Assembly: GCA_964036045.1 (NCBI GenBank)
Contig: OZ038402.1
Coordinates: 1,705,380 to 1,769,379, forward strand
DNA length: 64,000 bases
Direction: 5' to 3'
From: Eutreptiella sp. 'Long Island Sound 2002'
Lineage: Eukaryota; Euglenozoa; Euglenophyceae; Eutreptiales; Eutreptiaceae
The translations under genes and the position numbers were made by a program. Shown here in pieces: positions 31,780-41,501 of this stretch. Below the pieces are notes generated by a model. It saw only the letters and a program-made list of their open reading frames with translations, searched no databases and was not told where the DNA came from. Position 1 is the stretch's first letter, and each line of letters starts with the position of its first letter.

Positions 31780-32690
31780 CCTCTGTGGAAAAAAGGAAAC
31801 TGTCAAGCATGCTCTCTCGGAATGCAAATTTTACCCTGTGATCTTTGACTTCTTAAATAAATCCTGGGGTCCAACCAAGTCCCTCGGATCAGTGGACGAC
31901 CCGGATGATAATAGTGCAGGCCCTTTGACTGCAAAAGACATGGCCAAGCCTAGTCATGAGTTTTACTCACTCATTGAACCACTTGGGCAACTCCTTTGGG
32001 TGGCACGGGAGGCCCACCGGGCATTGCGATGGCACGCCAAGGAGGGGGGGACAGCGACATTGCAAAAATTCTTGACAATATGGGTTGGCATGCTGGCAAA
32101 GTGGACCTCTATGCCAGGGTGGAGGGGGCGGGGGGGGGGGCAGACCAAATGGTGTGACCGGATCAAGCAACCGAGACTCTCCATCCATGACAGTCTGAAG
32201 CACCCGAGGGGGCTGTGGCAAGCCCCACCCCCCATGGAGGGTCGTAGGAGAAACGGGGTGGCACAAGGGATAAGACATGACACCGATCCAAAAGTCACTG
32301 TGCACTGTCAAGAGTCGCCTTCAAAGAAGGCAAAAGAACAGTTAGCCGCGGAACTCGCAAGCCAGCAAGTTGCGGCGGCGGTAGAGGATGGATGGAGGTT
32401 GGTGTATGTGGATGGATCGTCCAAACCATTGTGGAAGTGGAGCAAATACAGGCCGGGGGGAGTTGGGATCTACTCACAAGAGGACACACAATCGGGAAAA
32501 ATCAGCATCTCAGAACCGCTACCGCTGAACCTCCAGCAAACAAACAACGTAGCGGAACTTTGAGGGGGGGGTACAGGTGCTAAAACGGGTACCATGGGAT
32601 AAACTGGCCATTTTGCCAGACTTGGACTACCTGATCTCGGGAGCACAGGTTCACTCTTGGCGTGAAACGTCGTGGATCGGCAAAGGGGGG
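31780..32690 (+). pseudogene. LINE fragment: zinc finger to RNase H
   Basis: The frame starts in a zinc-finger-like segment (KKETVKHALSECKFYP), passes a Trp-rich connection (LIEPLGQLLWVAREAHRALR) and enters RNase H at VYVDGSSKP and LQQTNNVAEL. At a run of G (32563-32570) the frame breaks. In another frame it continues as KLAILPDLDYLISGAQVHSW, where the usual TDS reads PDL, so the catalytic Asp context is degraded. At 32708 it is cut by the segmental duplication boundary. Confidence 0.8.
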
Positions 32691-32707
32691 GGGGTGATCA
32701 GCAGCAT

Positions 32708-33432
32708 CCACTCTCCCGATACTCTGAGGTCTTCAGGCAGTTTCATAAGTCTTTAAGTCACGTTCTCACCCAAGGGTCGCTCATTACAACCAAGATCCGC
32801 TTTGAACCGGCGGAGCCCAAATCGGAGGAAAGGGCACGGAAACGCAGCAAAAAGATGGAACGTAAGCATGAATTGGCAGTCCTGGCACGAGAAGAAATTG
32901 CCCAGCTGAAGCAACAAGGACATGTCCTCGTCTACACGGACGGTTCAGCCGAATGGGTACAGCAGGTGAGATGGGTGGGGGGATATGGATGTTTTGAACC
33001 CACTGAGAAGTGGGAATACTGCTCTTACCTCCCCCCCCACCTGAGGCAGTCTATCAACTGCGCGGAACTGCAAGCGGTCATAGATGTGCTGCACCGCTAC
33101 AGACACCGGGCACTGTCAGTAGCGGTCGCAACGGACTCGGCATATGTCCATGATGGTCTACAGGGTAAGGCTTTGCAGTGGAAGGCCTCGGGTTGGATCA
33201 CAACATGGGGACCTGTCATTAACGTCGACCTGTGGGACGAAATGTTAGAAACACTTCTGCATAGCACCTGCAAGTTTAGATGGGTCAAAGTGCCCAGTCA
33301 TGTTGATATTGCTGAAAACGAAAAAGCAGACAAGCTTGCCGAACAAGGCAGGAAGATGTCGCCCTTGTACAACACAGTACGTAGGGCTGTGCGCCCCCCT
33401 GTCCCCCCCCCCCCCCGTGCTCCCCCCCAGCA
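32708..33432 (+). pseudogene. LINE alpha RNase H, duplicate copy
   Basis: Almost identical to 21882-22606: Lys/Arg-rich linker, then YTDGSAEW, NCAELQAV, ATDSAYVHDG and HVDIAENEKADKLAEQ. The sites that should hold the acidic residues are intact, but the RT half is absent. A different sequence joins on the left. Confidence 0.85.
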
Positions 33433-33784
33433 TTGAGAATACGTACAGATGCATCCACAGGCCCACACACTCGTGTGGAACTCACCCCTCCGCTTCAACA
33501 AGATGATGTCACACCACTCATTGTGCGAATGAATGCCACAAACACCCACCCGGAGGACCCTGTGAGACAGCTCTTTCCGGCAGTCCAATGGACTGACGCT
33601 AGGGACTGAATGCCCTGAGATGACGAAAGCCAGTCAATCTGCACCACCATTGAGTCCCCGAGGCACGATGTCGTCGATGATTACCTTTCCAATGACAGTA
33701 CAAGTGATCATGCTCACGCGTGGGATGATGAATTTAGTACAGATGTTAGCTCTACCAGGAAACAAAGGAAATGAGCCTCAGTTT

Positions 33785-33785
<1 letters not shown>

Positions 33786-33838
<53 letters not shown>
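33786..33838 (+). repeat. (CA)n microsatellite, 53 bp
   Basis: Six CA units longer than its duplicate at 22960-23000. Confidence 0.95.
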
Positions 33839-33840
<2 letters not shown>

Positions 33841-34137
33841 TTGACCTTCCCGCCCTGAGCGCTGTAGGAAGCTACGACAGGTTGGCCGATTGAGTGCCAG
33901 CACACAGCAAGCTTGTCCAGCCACCTGTGGACCTCAACCCCCAGTGATGTGACATGCAGGCTAGAGGTTTTGGCCGACAAAACACGGCCAGAGGAAGCTG
34001 ACCAGGCAAACACAAGTGCTACCTGTACATAAGCTGATTTGCTCGTGGAACCATCATATCTATGGAACTGCCGAACATTGCTGCATATGCATACCAGGCC
34101 GTGCACGTGTGGAGCGCTTTGTTGACCTGCTTGCGGC

Positions 34138-35076
34138 CCCTGTACTCTTCTCCTTCTGTGTGTCTTTTGTCTTGTATGGTTTTGAGTCCCTCATGCATGT
34201 ACAAGCGTATATGTACGCAAACGATCTTGGAGCACTGATCCAAGGACGTCATGTCTCCTCTATTGTGTTTGATATCTTGGAAATGATGAAACAATTTGGC
34301 ATTTTCTGCTTTCTGCTCAACATGGGCAAGTGTGGAATTGTGGTCAAAGGTCAACTATTAACCAGGGACCAGAGACATTTGACAGACTCCCCAGCAGGAC
34401 CACTGCTCTGTGGTATTCAGATCCGCCATTTTGTCCGTTACCTCAAGGTGACAATAGGCAACATCACGTCAGATGAATCCTTTGCCACCTACCTTGGTGA
34501 AGCCCAGCGCAGAGCATCCACTATGGGCTCCCTGGGGCTGTCCAAAAAAGAGGCGATCATCCTACTCAAAACATGGGTCCTCCCCACGTTGCTCTTGACC
34601 GCCAGGTCCTATTTTCCGTCAGAGCACACCATCAAGGCCCTAAAAATCGTGTTTCAAACAGCACCGGGTGTGGACAGCTGGGGGGTCACACTGCGGGAAC
34701 TAGCCCAGCATCCGGAGTGTGGTGGGTTCCAACTTCCCACCCCCAAATGCTGGTTACACGCCCAATTTGGTCTGTCCTTCCACAAATTCCTACAGCATCC
34801 TGAGATCTTCACTGAGACAGCCACCAATCCTTTTAGGATGTGGTGTAAACAATATGGAGTCTGTCTGCATGCCTGGGCGTGGCCCTACATCCAGTTGGGT
34901 CCCGTCCCGTATAAGACATTCGGCTATCTTGCTTACAATCTAAAATCCTTCTCTATCGCCAGACGGTACATTCTGGATGGCTTGGCAGACCCAACGGCCC
35001 AAGGCCAGCTGCCCCTGTGGCACTCTGCGGTCTTCAAACATGCTAAGCACCTCACCTATTACTGCCCTGCCTTGAT
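34138..35076 (+). pseudogene. LINE beta RT, duplicate copy, cut by YR2
   Basis: The same truncated RT as at 23300 (YAND active site) but without the TAG near 23955: here the codon is CAG (34793-34795), so the frame is open from 34016 to YR2. It is interrupted at the AAAA of cttgataaaa (35077-35080). The rest of the LINE continues at 40180 (aagaacattctcacagtt). Confidence 0.85.
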
Positions 35077-35080
35077 AAAA

Positions 35081-35222
35081 CCGAAGTTTTCCATAAAAAC
35101 TGAGGTTTTGGGAGGGGGGGGGGTACAGTGGCAGGGGCAGAGACTGAGGCTGACCGCCCCCCCCCCCCCCCTGTACTTTCAGTTGATGCTTTTCTTCTGA
35201 CTGTGCTTTCGGGGGGACTACT
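35081..35222 (+). repeat. YR2 split direct repeat A1
   Basis: 142 bp matching 39858-39999; contains G and C homopolymers near 35112-35120 and 35157-35171. It ends 3 bp before the gag ATG. Confidence 0.93.
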
Positions 35223-35225
35223 AGC

Positions 35226-36389
35226 ATGCCGGGGGATACATCGAATGGGTCATCGGACGCGGCTGGTGGGGAGAGCCGCGGGGCAAAGCGGGCCAGGCTG
35301 GCTTTCAACCGAGACGACATGGACCTGGACCCCGTCAAGACCCCCGAGTACGCACGTCGGGAGCGGTGGCGAGATCACGCAGCGGCCACCGCGTACGGGT
35401 TCCTGGACAGCGCGGACGCCGGCATCATGGCTGCCCGGTACCAGGAGCGGCTGATGGAGGATGGCCTGTCCGTGGCGGGCGTTGATCGGGCGGTGGAGTG
35501 GGCCGGCGGCGGGCTTGACGCCCCGACGGCCCTCATATACATGGCCCTCTTTGAGCGATCAACGGACCTGCGGCTCGACGTCGAGGCGGCTGCGTGGAAG
35601 GCGGTGCCGCAGCCCAGCCGGCCTGCCCGGGAGCAGGCAGAGGAGACGCCGAAAGACCAGCCGCGGGAGCCGCATGAGTCCCCGGAGCAGGTGGAGATAC
35701 GACGGCTGGAGGCTCGCATCCGGGAGCTCCAGCTACCAAAGGTACCACCCCTATCCGAGGGAGAGCTAGCCAAGATAGCCGCGGGGCAACTTCCCTGGCT
35801 CTGGCAGCAGGAGCTCGTCCAGGCCTTGAGCACCTGGCTCAAAGCGGAAGACCCCGTTGGGAGGGGCAATGCGGTTGTGGAAACGCTGTGGAAGGTGGTC
35901 TACAGGGACTGCCAGCCTACGCCCACCCACCCTGCTGGGGCGGCGGCGCGGCTAGCGCCACAGGGATGGTACGCCCAAGCCCAGCAGCCTACGCCGAGTC
36001 AGAGCCAGGCGCAGACCCAGGCGCAGACCCAGACTCAGGCGCCAGCTCAGGCGCAGGCCCCGGCCCCTGCCCCCCCTGGGGCATGCTTCCGTTGTGGCTT
36101 GCACGGACACTGGGCCAGGGACTGTGCCAGTGGTACCCAGGGGCGGGCCCCCTCCGTCGCCGGTTCCGTCGCGGGCTCGTACCGGGGGGGGTTCAGTACC
36201 GTGGGTAGCCAGAGCCTGTACACAGCGCACAGCACGGGCGGCACCTATGACGCGACTGGACCCCCCCCGTACCCATGTTTTCGGTGTGGCCGCAACCACT
36301 GGGCCGTGGGCGGCCCGTGCCCGGCGCCGCCTACCCAGGCCCCCCAGCCCTTTCCGGCCGGGCCGGCCCCAGCGCCGGCCAGCTGCTGA
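35226..36389 (+). CDS. YR2 gag-like protein with zinc knuckle
   Basis: From ATG 35226 to TGA 36387-36389, 387 residues. The N-terminus is Asp/Arg-rich and helical. The middle holds a Gln/Pro/Ala repeat (SQSQAQTQAQTQTQAPAQAQ). The C-terminus has a canonical CCHC zinc knuckle (CFRCGLHGHWARDC, codons 36084-36125) and a second Cys/His cluster (CFRCGRNHWAVGGPC). This is a retroviral-type gag nucleocapsid pattern and should bind element RNA. Its 3' end overlaps the recombinase frame by about 300 nt. Confidence 0.88.
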   Translation: MPGDTSNGSSDAAGGESRGAKRARLAFNRDDMDLDPVKTPEYARRERWRDHAAATAYGFLDSADAGIMAARYQERLMEDGLSVAGVDRAVEWAGGGLDAPTALIYMALFERSTDLRLDVEAAAWKAVPQPSRPAREQAEETPKDQPREPHESPEQVEIRRLEARIRELQLPKVPPLSEGELAKIAAGQLPWLWQQELVQALSTWLKAEDPVGRGNAVVETLWKVVYRDCQPTPTHPAGAAARLAPQGWYAQAQQPTPSQSQAQTQAQTQTQAPAQAQAPAPAPPGACFRCGLHGHWARDCASGTQGRAPSVAGSVAGSYRGGFSTVGSQSLYTAHSTGGTYDATGPPPYPCFRCGRNHWAVGGPCPAPPTQAPQPFPAGPAPAPASC

Positions 36390-37947
36390 AGAACCTGGCG
36401 CCAGCGCCAGGGATGGGCCCGCCGGCGACGGGGGCGCCGATGACGAGGGGGGCGGGGCACTCAATCTCCGATACGCGGGGTCGGCAGTGGACAGCCTATG
36501 GTGGGGCAACTACATGGAGGAGCCCCTCGCGCTGGCCATCCGGCGGTGGTCCCCTGGAACCGTGGAGCGGTGGACAGCAATCCTCAGGGATGTGGGCCGG
36601 TTCGCGGCGCACTGGCCCGAGCTGGACGCGGCGGGGGCACTGTCCCAGTACCTCGTCCGACGCGCCGCCATGGGCCAGCAGCCTGGGACGCTACGAGGCG
36701 TCATATCAGCCCTTCGCCTGGCAGAGAAGCTCGGATGCATACGACCCACGGTGCGGCCCGTGCACTGGCTCATGGCACGAGGTGCGGCCACCACCACTGC
36801 CGCGCCACGACCCACTCAAGTATGGGCCGAGCTGGTCACCCTCCGACTCATGGCGCGGAGCATCAGGACCACCCTCGACTGGTTCTGCCTGGGCCTTGCC
36901 GTCATCTCCTTCGCCACTCTCCTCAGGGTGGGTGAAGCAGCCAGCGTACGGCCCGTGGACTTGCGGAAGCGGTGCGTGCTGGGGTTCTTCGATGACAAGA
37001 AGGACGACGACTGGGTCACGGTACGGCTGGGAGCGTGGCCCGAAGCATGGCGCGCGGCGATGGCAGCCCACCCGTGGGTGTCCAGCAGGCCCGCGTCAGT
37101 GCTGCTTATGGCTGCCGCGTTCGACCTCCAAGCGGCGATCCATGGCTTGCTGGCTGCCACGGGGTGGGAATCCATGGGGTGGCACGCGTGGAGACGCGGA
37201 GGAGCTGCGGCCATGCGGGCGTTCGGGGCCGCCGTCGCCAGCATCGCGGTGGCTGGCCGATGGGACAACGAAGCGGAGGCGCACAGGTATGCCAGCGCGC
37301 CCCCTGGATGGGAGTTCTTCCTGCCCGACAATGTGCCCTGGCCAACGCCGGGATTTGGGGTCGAGATCCGGCCGGTCCACGCGTACCAGCTCTGGGCGCT
37401 TGGCACGCTTGGGCCCCGCGGCCCCGACGGGACGGGCGCCGCCCCTGCCCCACCCGATGTCCGCGCTGGGAACCATGGCGGCCAAGGGACCGGCCTGCGT
37501 GGCGATTCCGACATGCAAGAGACCATCGTACTGGGCTCCTCCAGTGACGAGTCGCCCGGCACGGTGGCACGCAGGGCCGCCAGACACCCCCGCGAAGGCC
37601 AGCGCAAGGCCTACGTGCACCGAGCCGTGGCCCGCGGCCGGTCGGCACCCGCAGCGCGGGCAACGCGGGCTGAGCCCGCCCCAAAGCCCCGAGCCAAGCG
37701 GGCCGCAGATGGAGCGGCCGACCGCCGAGCCGCAGCCCCCCGTTCCGCGGCTGTGCCCCGGGTCACGCCGGCAAGGGCAAGCACCAGAGGCACCCAGGCA
37801 CCCGGGGGGGCGCCGGCGAGACGGCGCAGCGGAGCGGCTGGGGATGCAGCTGGCGGTTGCCCGGTGCGCCAGGTGTGGCCTCGACTGGAACGACCACCTG
37901 GAGGCGGCGGCGCGCCACATGGGGCGCAGCCTGAGGGCCCCTGCTGA
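36388..37947 (+). CDS. YR2 tyrosine recombinase
   Basis: The frame is +1 relative to gag and open from before 36094; no ATG lies near the domain start, so expression may need frameshifting. The protein has an N-terminal helical domain (LALAIRRWSPGTVERW) and the catalytic Arg in TLLRVGEA (36925-36927). HxxR is in HAWRRGG (His 37183-37185, Arg 37192-37194), and the nucleophile Tyr is in AHRYASAP (37288-37290). It would catalyse integration of the circular element at A-tracts. The last 200 residues are Arg/Ala/Pro-rich and overlap the RT frame. I put the start just after the gag stop only for convenience. Confidence 0.88.
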   Translation, partial: EEPGASARDGPAGDGGADDEGGGALNLRYAGSAVDSLWWGNYMEEPLALAIRRWSPGTVERWTAILRDVGRFAAHWPELDAAGALSQYLVRRAAMGQQPGTLRGVISALRLAEKLGCIRPTVRPVHWLMARGAATTTAAPRPTQVWAELVTLRLMARSIRTTLDWFCLGLAVISFATLLRVGEAASVRPVDLRKRCVLGFFDDKKDDDWVTVRLGAWPEAWRAAMAAHPWVSSRPASVLLMAAAFDLQAAIHGLLAATGWESMGWHAWRRGGAAAMRAFGAAVASIAVAGRWDNEAEAHRYASAPPGWEFFLPDNVPWPTPGFGVEIRPVHAYQLWALGTLGPRGPDGTGAAPAPPDVRAGNHGGQGTGLRGDSDMQETIVLGSSSDESPGTVARRAARHPREGQRKAYVHRAVARGRSAPAARATRAEPAPKPRAKRAADGAADRRAAAPRSAAVPRVTPARASTRGTQAPGGAPARRRSGAAGDAAGGCPVRQVWPRLERPPGGGGAPHGAQPEGPC

Positions 37948-39728
37948 CGATGTCCTGTCCCTCTTGCAGGCGTGGTGGGCGGAGTCCATCAAGTGGGCTG
38001 TGGATCGCCCGGCGTGGAAGGAGAGGGCAGCGGCCGCGGACCTGGCGCTGGCGGAGGAGGCACTGCACCTCCTGGCGGGGGGCGAAATCCCGCTCGATGG
38101 GGGCTCCTCGACCCGCCTGAACGACCAGTCGCGCGTCACTGTGGAGCTCGCGGCGCGTGGGCTGGGGGACGCGGGCCGCGTACAAGTCCCGCCGCACGTC
38201 TGGAAGGACTGGGCTGACCCCGAGTTTGGCAGGGCGGGGGGGCGTGTCCATCCCCTCCCCCCCTCCCGCTGCCCGCGGGTGGCAGCCCTCCTCTCCACCC
38301 TCGCGTCCCAGGGCCTGGTCAGCGTGGTGGGGGGGGATGCGAATGCGGAGGTTTTCGTCAAGTGGAAATCAGAGCGCAAATGCGCCCTGATTGTGAACAT
38401 GAAGATGTTCAACCGGGGATGCAAGTACAAGGCCCGCCCCTTCAAGCTGCCGTCGCTTGAGGGCCTGGCCATCCTTCTCAGGGACCTGGGGGGAAGGGTG
38501 GGTGGGGCAGGGGGGGGGGGGCTGTGGGGCACCAAGCTGGACATAGCTAACTGCTATTGGAGTGTGGAGCTCCCCCCCCCCCCTGGCGAACACCATCCGG
38601 GTGGCGGCCCAGGGGCACACATATGCTTTTCTGCGGGTGCCCTTTGGCTGGCACCAGGCGCCTGGGCTGGTCCAGGCCCTTATTTCCGACCTGCTGCGGG
38701 ACCTGGGGAAGGGGGGGGTGGTGGTGGTACAGTACCTGGATGACGTCCTTTTTGTCGGTCATGATCCGGGGGAGGTGGCCACTGTCACCGACAGTGCGGC
38801 ACGCCTCCTACGACAGGCGGGCTTCCTCATCAGTGACAAGTCCGTCTTCACGCCGCAGCGCTCCTTGCGGTGGATGGGCAAGGATGTGGACCTTGCAGGG
38901 TGCAGGGTGGCGCCGGCGGCATCGGCGGTGGCGGCGGTGGTGGCGGCATGGGTGAAGCTGGCCCTCAGGCCATACACCTATGTCGCCCTGAGGCGTCTAC
39001 TAGGGAAGATAGGGTGGTTGGGTCGCCCAGGGAACCTGGGGGGGTGCTTTCTGGCGGGTGCCCGGTCATGGCTGCGCTGGGGCCCGCGCTGGGCCTGGCG
39101 CACACCGGCGGCAGTGGTGCGCGGTCTCTGCGAAGCCATAGCCCAGTGCTACCGGGGCTGGGAGCCGGACACTACCGGAGGGGGGCCGGCAGTGCGCGTG
39201 TTTGTGGACGCGGCCAGGTGTGCCCTTACCACGGGGACTGACCCCTCCTACTGCGTCGGCTCTTGGGGACCGGGGGGGGCGGATCTGTCGCTGTGCCCGG
39301 CGTGGGTGACCACACAGCAGGCGGCTGAGCTGTGGGGGACGCTGGTGGCGCTGGACGATGCGCAGGCGCGACGAGCGCGGCGCCTGGTGCTCGTGGGGGA
39401 CAACATGGGGGCGTTGGCCCAGCTCCTTTGGGGGAGGGCGGGGGCAGGCAAGGTCCAGCAGCAGCGCATCCTGCGGAGGATAGCCCACCGCCTCCGCTGG
39501 ACGGGGCTGCAGCTGACCCTCTGCTGGGTACAGTCCGCACTAAATCCAGCGGACTCCATCAGCCGAGCATGGGACGGGAGGGGGGGCAGGGCAGCAGTGA
39601 TCGAGGCGGCGGCGAAAGAGCGCCTGTGGGTGAGCTCGCCGCAATGGGCAGCGTGGGGGGCTATTGCAGACCGGGACAAGGCGGTACGACCGTGCACGGT
39701 CCCCCTTCCTGTCTGGTTGGGAGGATGA
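37844..39728 (+). pseudogene. YR2 reverse transcriptase - RNase H (one frameshift)
   Basis: ATG 37844 lies inside the YR frame. The first residues hold a Cys pair (CARCGLDW) and are helical. RT motifs follow: KSERKCALIVNMKMFN, KLDIANCYWSVEL, FLRVPFGWHQAPG and the active site YLDD at 38733-38744. The frame changes at a run of eleven C near 38571-38583, just after CYWSVEL. The RNase H shows FVDAARC, QAAELWG, GDNMGAL and LNPADSISR. A G run at about 38512-38522 encodes Gly residues at the same place as the frameshifting G run of YR1. The C-run shift may be an assembly error. Confidence 0.85.
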
Positions 39729-39744
39729 CAGCCAAAATTTTTAT

Positions 39745-39857
39745 CCCAGGGGGCCTACAAATACGGTAGCTGGTTGGAGAGTCGATGTCCAGTGCGCAGT
39801 GCAGAGGGGTGCAGGGCAGTGCAGGGCGGTGCAGGGCAGGGCGTGCACATGCCAAAA
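39745..39857 (+). repeat. YR2 split direct repeat B1
   Basis: 113 bp with internal gtgcagggc repeats, matching 40067-40179 with two differences, ending in AAAA. Confidence 0.93.
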
Positions 39858-39999
39858 CCGAAGTTTTCCATAAAAACTGAGGTTTTGGGAGGGGGGGGGG
39901 TACAGTGGCAGGGGCAGAGACTGAGGCTGACCGCCCCCCCCCCCCCCTGTACTTTCCAGTTGATGCTTTTCTTCTGACTGTGCTTTCGGGGGGACTACT
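39858..39999 (+). repeat. YR2 split direct repeat A2
   Basis: 142-bp copy of A1. The 67-bp spacer to B2 (40000-40066) is unique in the window. Confidence 0.93.
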
Positions 40000-40066
40000 C
40001 GCCCGGGAGGTGAGGTACTATGCACTATGTGGCGCTATAAGCGCGGCCAAAGGCCATCATCGTGCC

Positions 40067-40179
40067 CCCAGGGGGCCTGCAAATACAGTAGCTGGTTGGA
40101 GAGTCGATGTCCAGTGCGCAGTGCAGAGGGGTGCAGGGCAGTGCAGGGCGGTGCAGGGCAGGGCGTGCACATGCCAAAA
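40067..40179 (+). repeat. YR2 split direct repeat B2 (right end)
   Basis: Copy of B1 ending in AAAA (40176-40179), followed by aagaac of the interrupted LINE beta. Confidence 0.93.
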
Positions 40180-40556
40180 AAGAACATTCTCACAGTTCAG
40201 GATCTCTATTATGTCTGCGGACGAATCCCCGCCCATCTGTCCAGTAAAATAGCCCCAACCCGGAAGGTGATCTACGAGGTAGGGTCTTCCTCCCCACGTT
40301 GCTGTTGACCGCCAGGTCCTATTTTCCGTCAGAGCACACCATCAAGGCCCTAATAATCGTGTTTCAAACAGCACCGGGTGTGGACAGCTGGGGGGTCACA
40401 CTGCGGGAACCAGAGTGATGTTTTTATTGTAAAAACAGAGGTTTTGAGCGACCAACGTAATTGGTGTGCATTGTTTGCACATGCCCTGTCAGCAATGTGC
40501 TGTTGCCTGTGTACATTAGTGTATTACATGTTTTAGTGCATTTTTGATTTGCATCC

Positions 40557-41501
40557 ATGGGTGACGGTACTCTTGCGCTGGAAGTCCTGCTTGATTTTGC
40601 TAAGCAGGGATTTGATTTGTGGTCGGAGTACCTGGGGTCCAACATCGTGGAGATGGCAGCCAACACCACGTGGAAACGAATGACCAACATGGAGGGTGGT
40701 GCTGGCAGAGTGACTGAAGCCCTGACTCGAATATTCCCGGAGCAAATCGGAGACCACCAAAAGTTATGGAACCTGCTGACGGTGTATGAACTCTGGTCCG
40801 GTCACATTTTGACGTCCCCGGCTTTGGTGTTTGTCCAGGATGGTTTAAGCTCTGTGCTCGAGCCAGGATGGGAAGTACAGCTGCAGCAGTACAGCATTGG
40901 CTTCGTTGAGAAGGTCAGAGGTGGGAGGGACCATCACACTGGTGGTCAGACGGCGACTCAGTTTGGAAAGAGTGGTACTAAGCCGCCAGTGGATAGTTTT
41001 GCGACCGAGCCATCCCAGACAGATGACGATCAGCATATGGCAGACCCGGAGAGAGGACAGCTGAACTTGGAGGGGGCGGCAGAGGTGGTAAACCAAGCGA
41101 AGGTCCTCTCGAAAAAGAACATGAATATGTTGCGCAAGCGGATTGCGGCTCCCAAGTATGTTCGCCACTTTGTAAAATTATTAAGTGATTTCGCAGAGGA
41201 ACATGATGGGGCTGTGGAATTTGGCCCAGTGGAGGTTAAAATTTGGGAGGTGCTGCTGAAATGCGACGAGAAGGAGAAAAAGCACTTGAAAGATGAAGAG
41301 AAGATCTGGAGGTCAAAGGAAAAAGAACGTAATAACAAGGAGAAGCCGGCCAGGAAGAAGAGCGAGAAGGCGTGCAAGGGCAAGAAAAAGAAATCTTCCA
41401 GGTCTGGGAAGTGGAGTGAATCGAGCTTGAGCGTGGGTAAATGGCTGCATTATATGGAAAAGACATACCTGGAGTGGCTGCATGAGGTGGATTTATCATA
41501 G
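40557..41501 (+). CDS. unknown 314-residue protein, Lys-rich C-terminus (ORF1/gag-like)
   Basis: From ATG 40557 to TAG 41499-41501. The first 190 residues are identical to the truncated copy at 24620. The N-terminal 110 residues look globular and helical (MGDGTLALEVLLDFAK), then a Gly/Thr/Asp-rich linker. From residue 200 comes a Lys/Glu-rich helix (KCDEKEKKHLKDEEK) and a strongly basic run (KGKKKKSSRSGKWSE). It is probably a nucleic-acid-binding protein of a mobile element. The leader at 24484-24509 and 40421-40446 (taaaaacagaggtttt) resembles the start of the YR2 A repeat (taaaaactgaggtttt), so a YR-element gag is possible. No domain is recognised with confidence. Confidence 0.6.
   Translation: MGDGTLALEVLLDFAKQGFDLWSEYLGSNIVEMAANTTWKRMTNMEGGAGRVTEALTRIFPEQIGDHQKLWNLLTVYELWSGHILTSPALVFVQDGLSSVLEPGWEVQLQQYSIGFVEKVRGGRDHHTGGQTATQFGKSGTKPPVDSFATEPSQTDDDQHMADPERGQLNLEGAAEVVNQAKVLSKKNMNMLRKRIAAPKYVRHFVKLLSDFAEEHDGAVEFGPVEVKIWEVLLKCDEKEKKHLKDEEKIWRSKEKERNNKEKPARKKSEKACKGKKKKSSRSGKWSESSLSVGKWLHYMEKTYLEWLHEVDLS

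Larger units (their letters stand above)
35077..40179 (+). mobile_element. YR2: complete tyrosine-recombinase retrotransposon with split direct repeats
   Basis: A1 (35081-35222) equals A2 (39858-39999) over 142 bp apart from homopolymer length and one inserted base. B1 (39745-39857) matches B2 (40067-40179) over 113 bp with two differences. The order is A1 - gag - YR - RT/RNase H - B1 - A2 - 67-bp spacer - B2. The empty site at 24236-24246 reads gat-AAAAAA-gaac; the filled site has AAAA on the left and AAAAAA on the right, and the B1/A2 junction has AAAA. Hence integration was a crossover within AAAA, with no target-site duplication beyond that core. It is related to YR1 in architecture but not in nucleotide sequence. 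Confidence 0.95.
32708..41129 (+). repeat. 3.3-kb segmental duplication, copy 2 (interrupted by YR2)
   Basis: Without YR2 (35081-40179) it is 3323 bp and aligns end to end with 21882-25192. The 12-bp excess equals the longer (CA)n tract. The few substitutions I could see indicate a recent duplication, and YR2 inserted after it or into a pre-duplication allele. Confidence 0.92.

Noticed and set aside
36275-37843. Long open frame upstream of the YR2 RT (822 codons in total)
   Set aside because: Up to about 37840 it is a shadow of the recombinase frame in GC-rich DNA, rich in Arg, Pro, Ser and Gly. Only the part after 37844 matches RT.
37096-38544. 482-codon minus-strand frame
   Set aside because: Antisense of YR2 recombinase and RT; no domain features.
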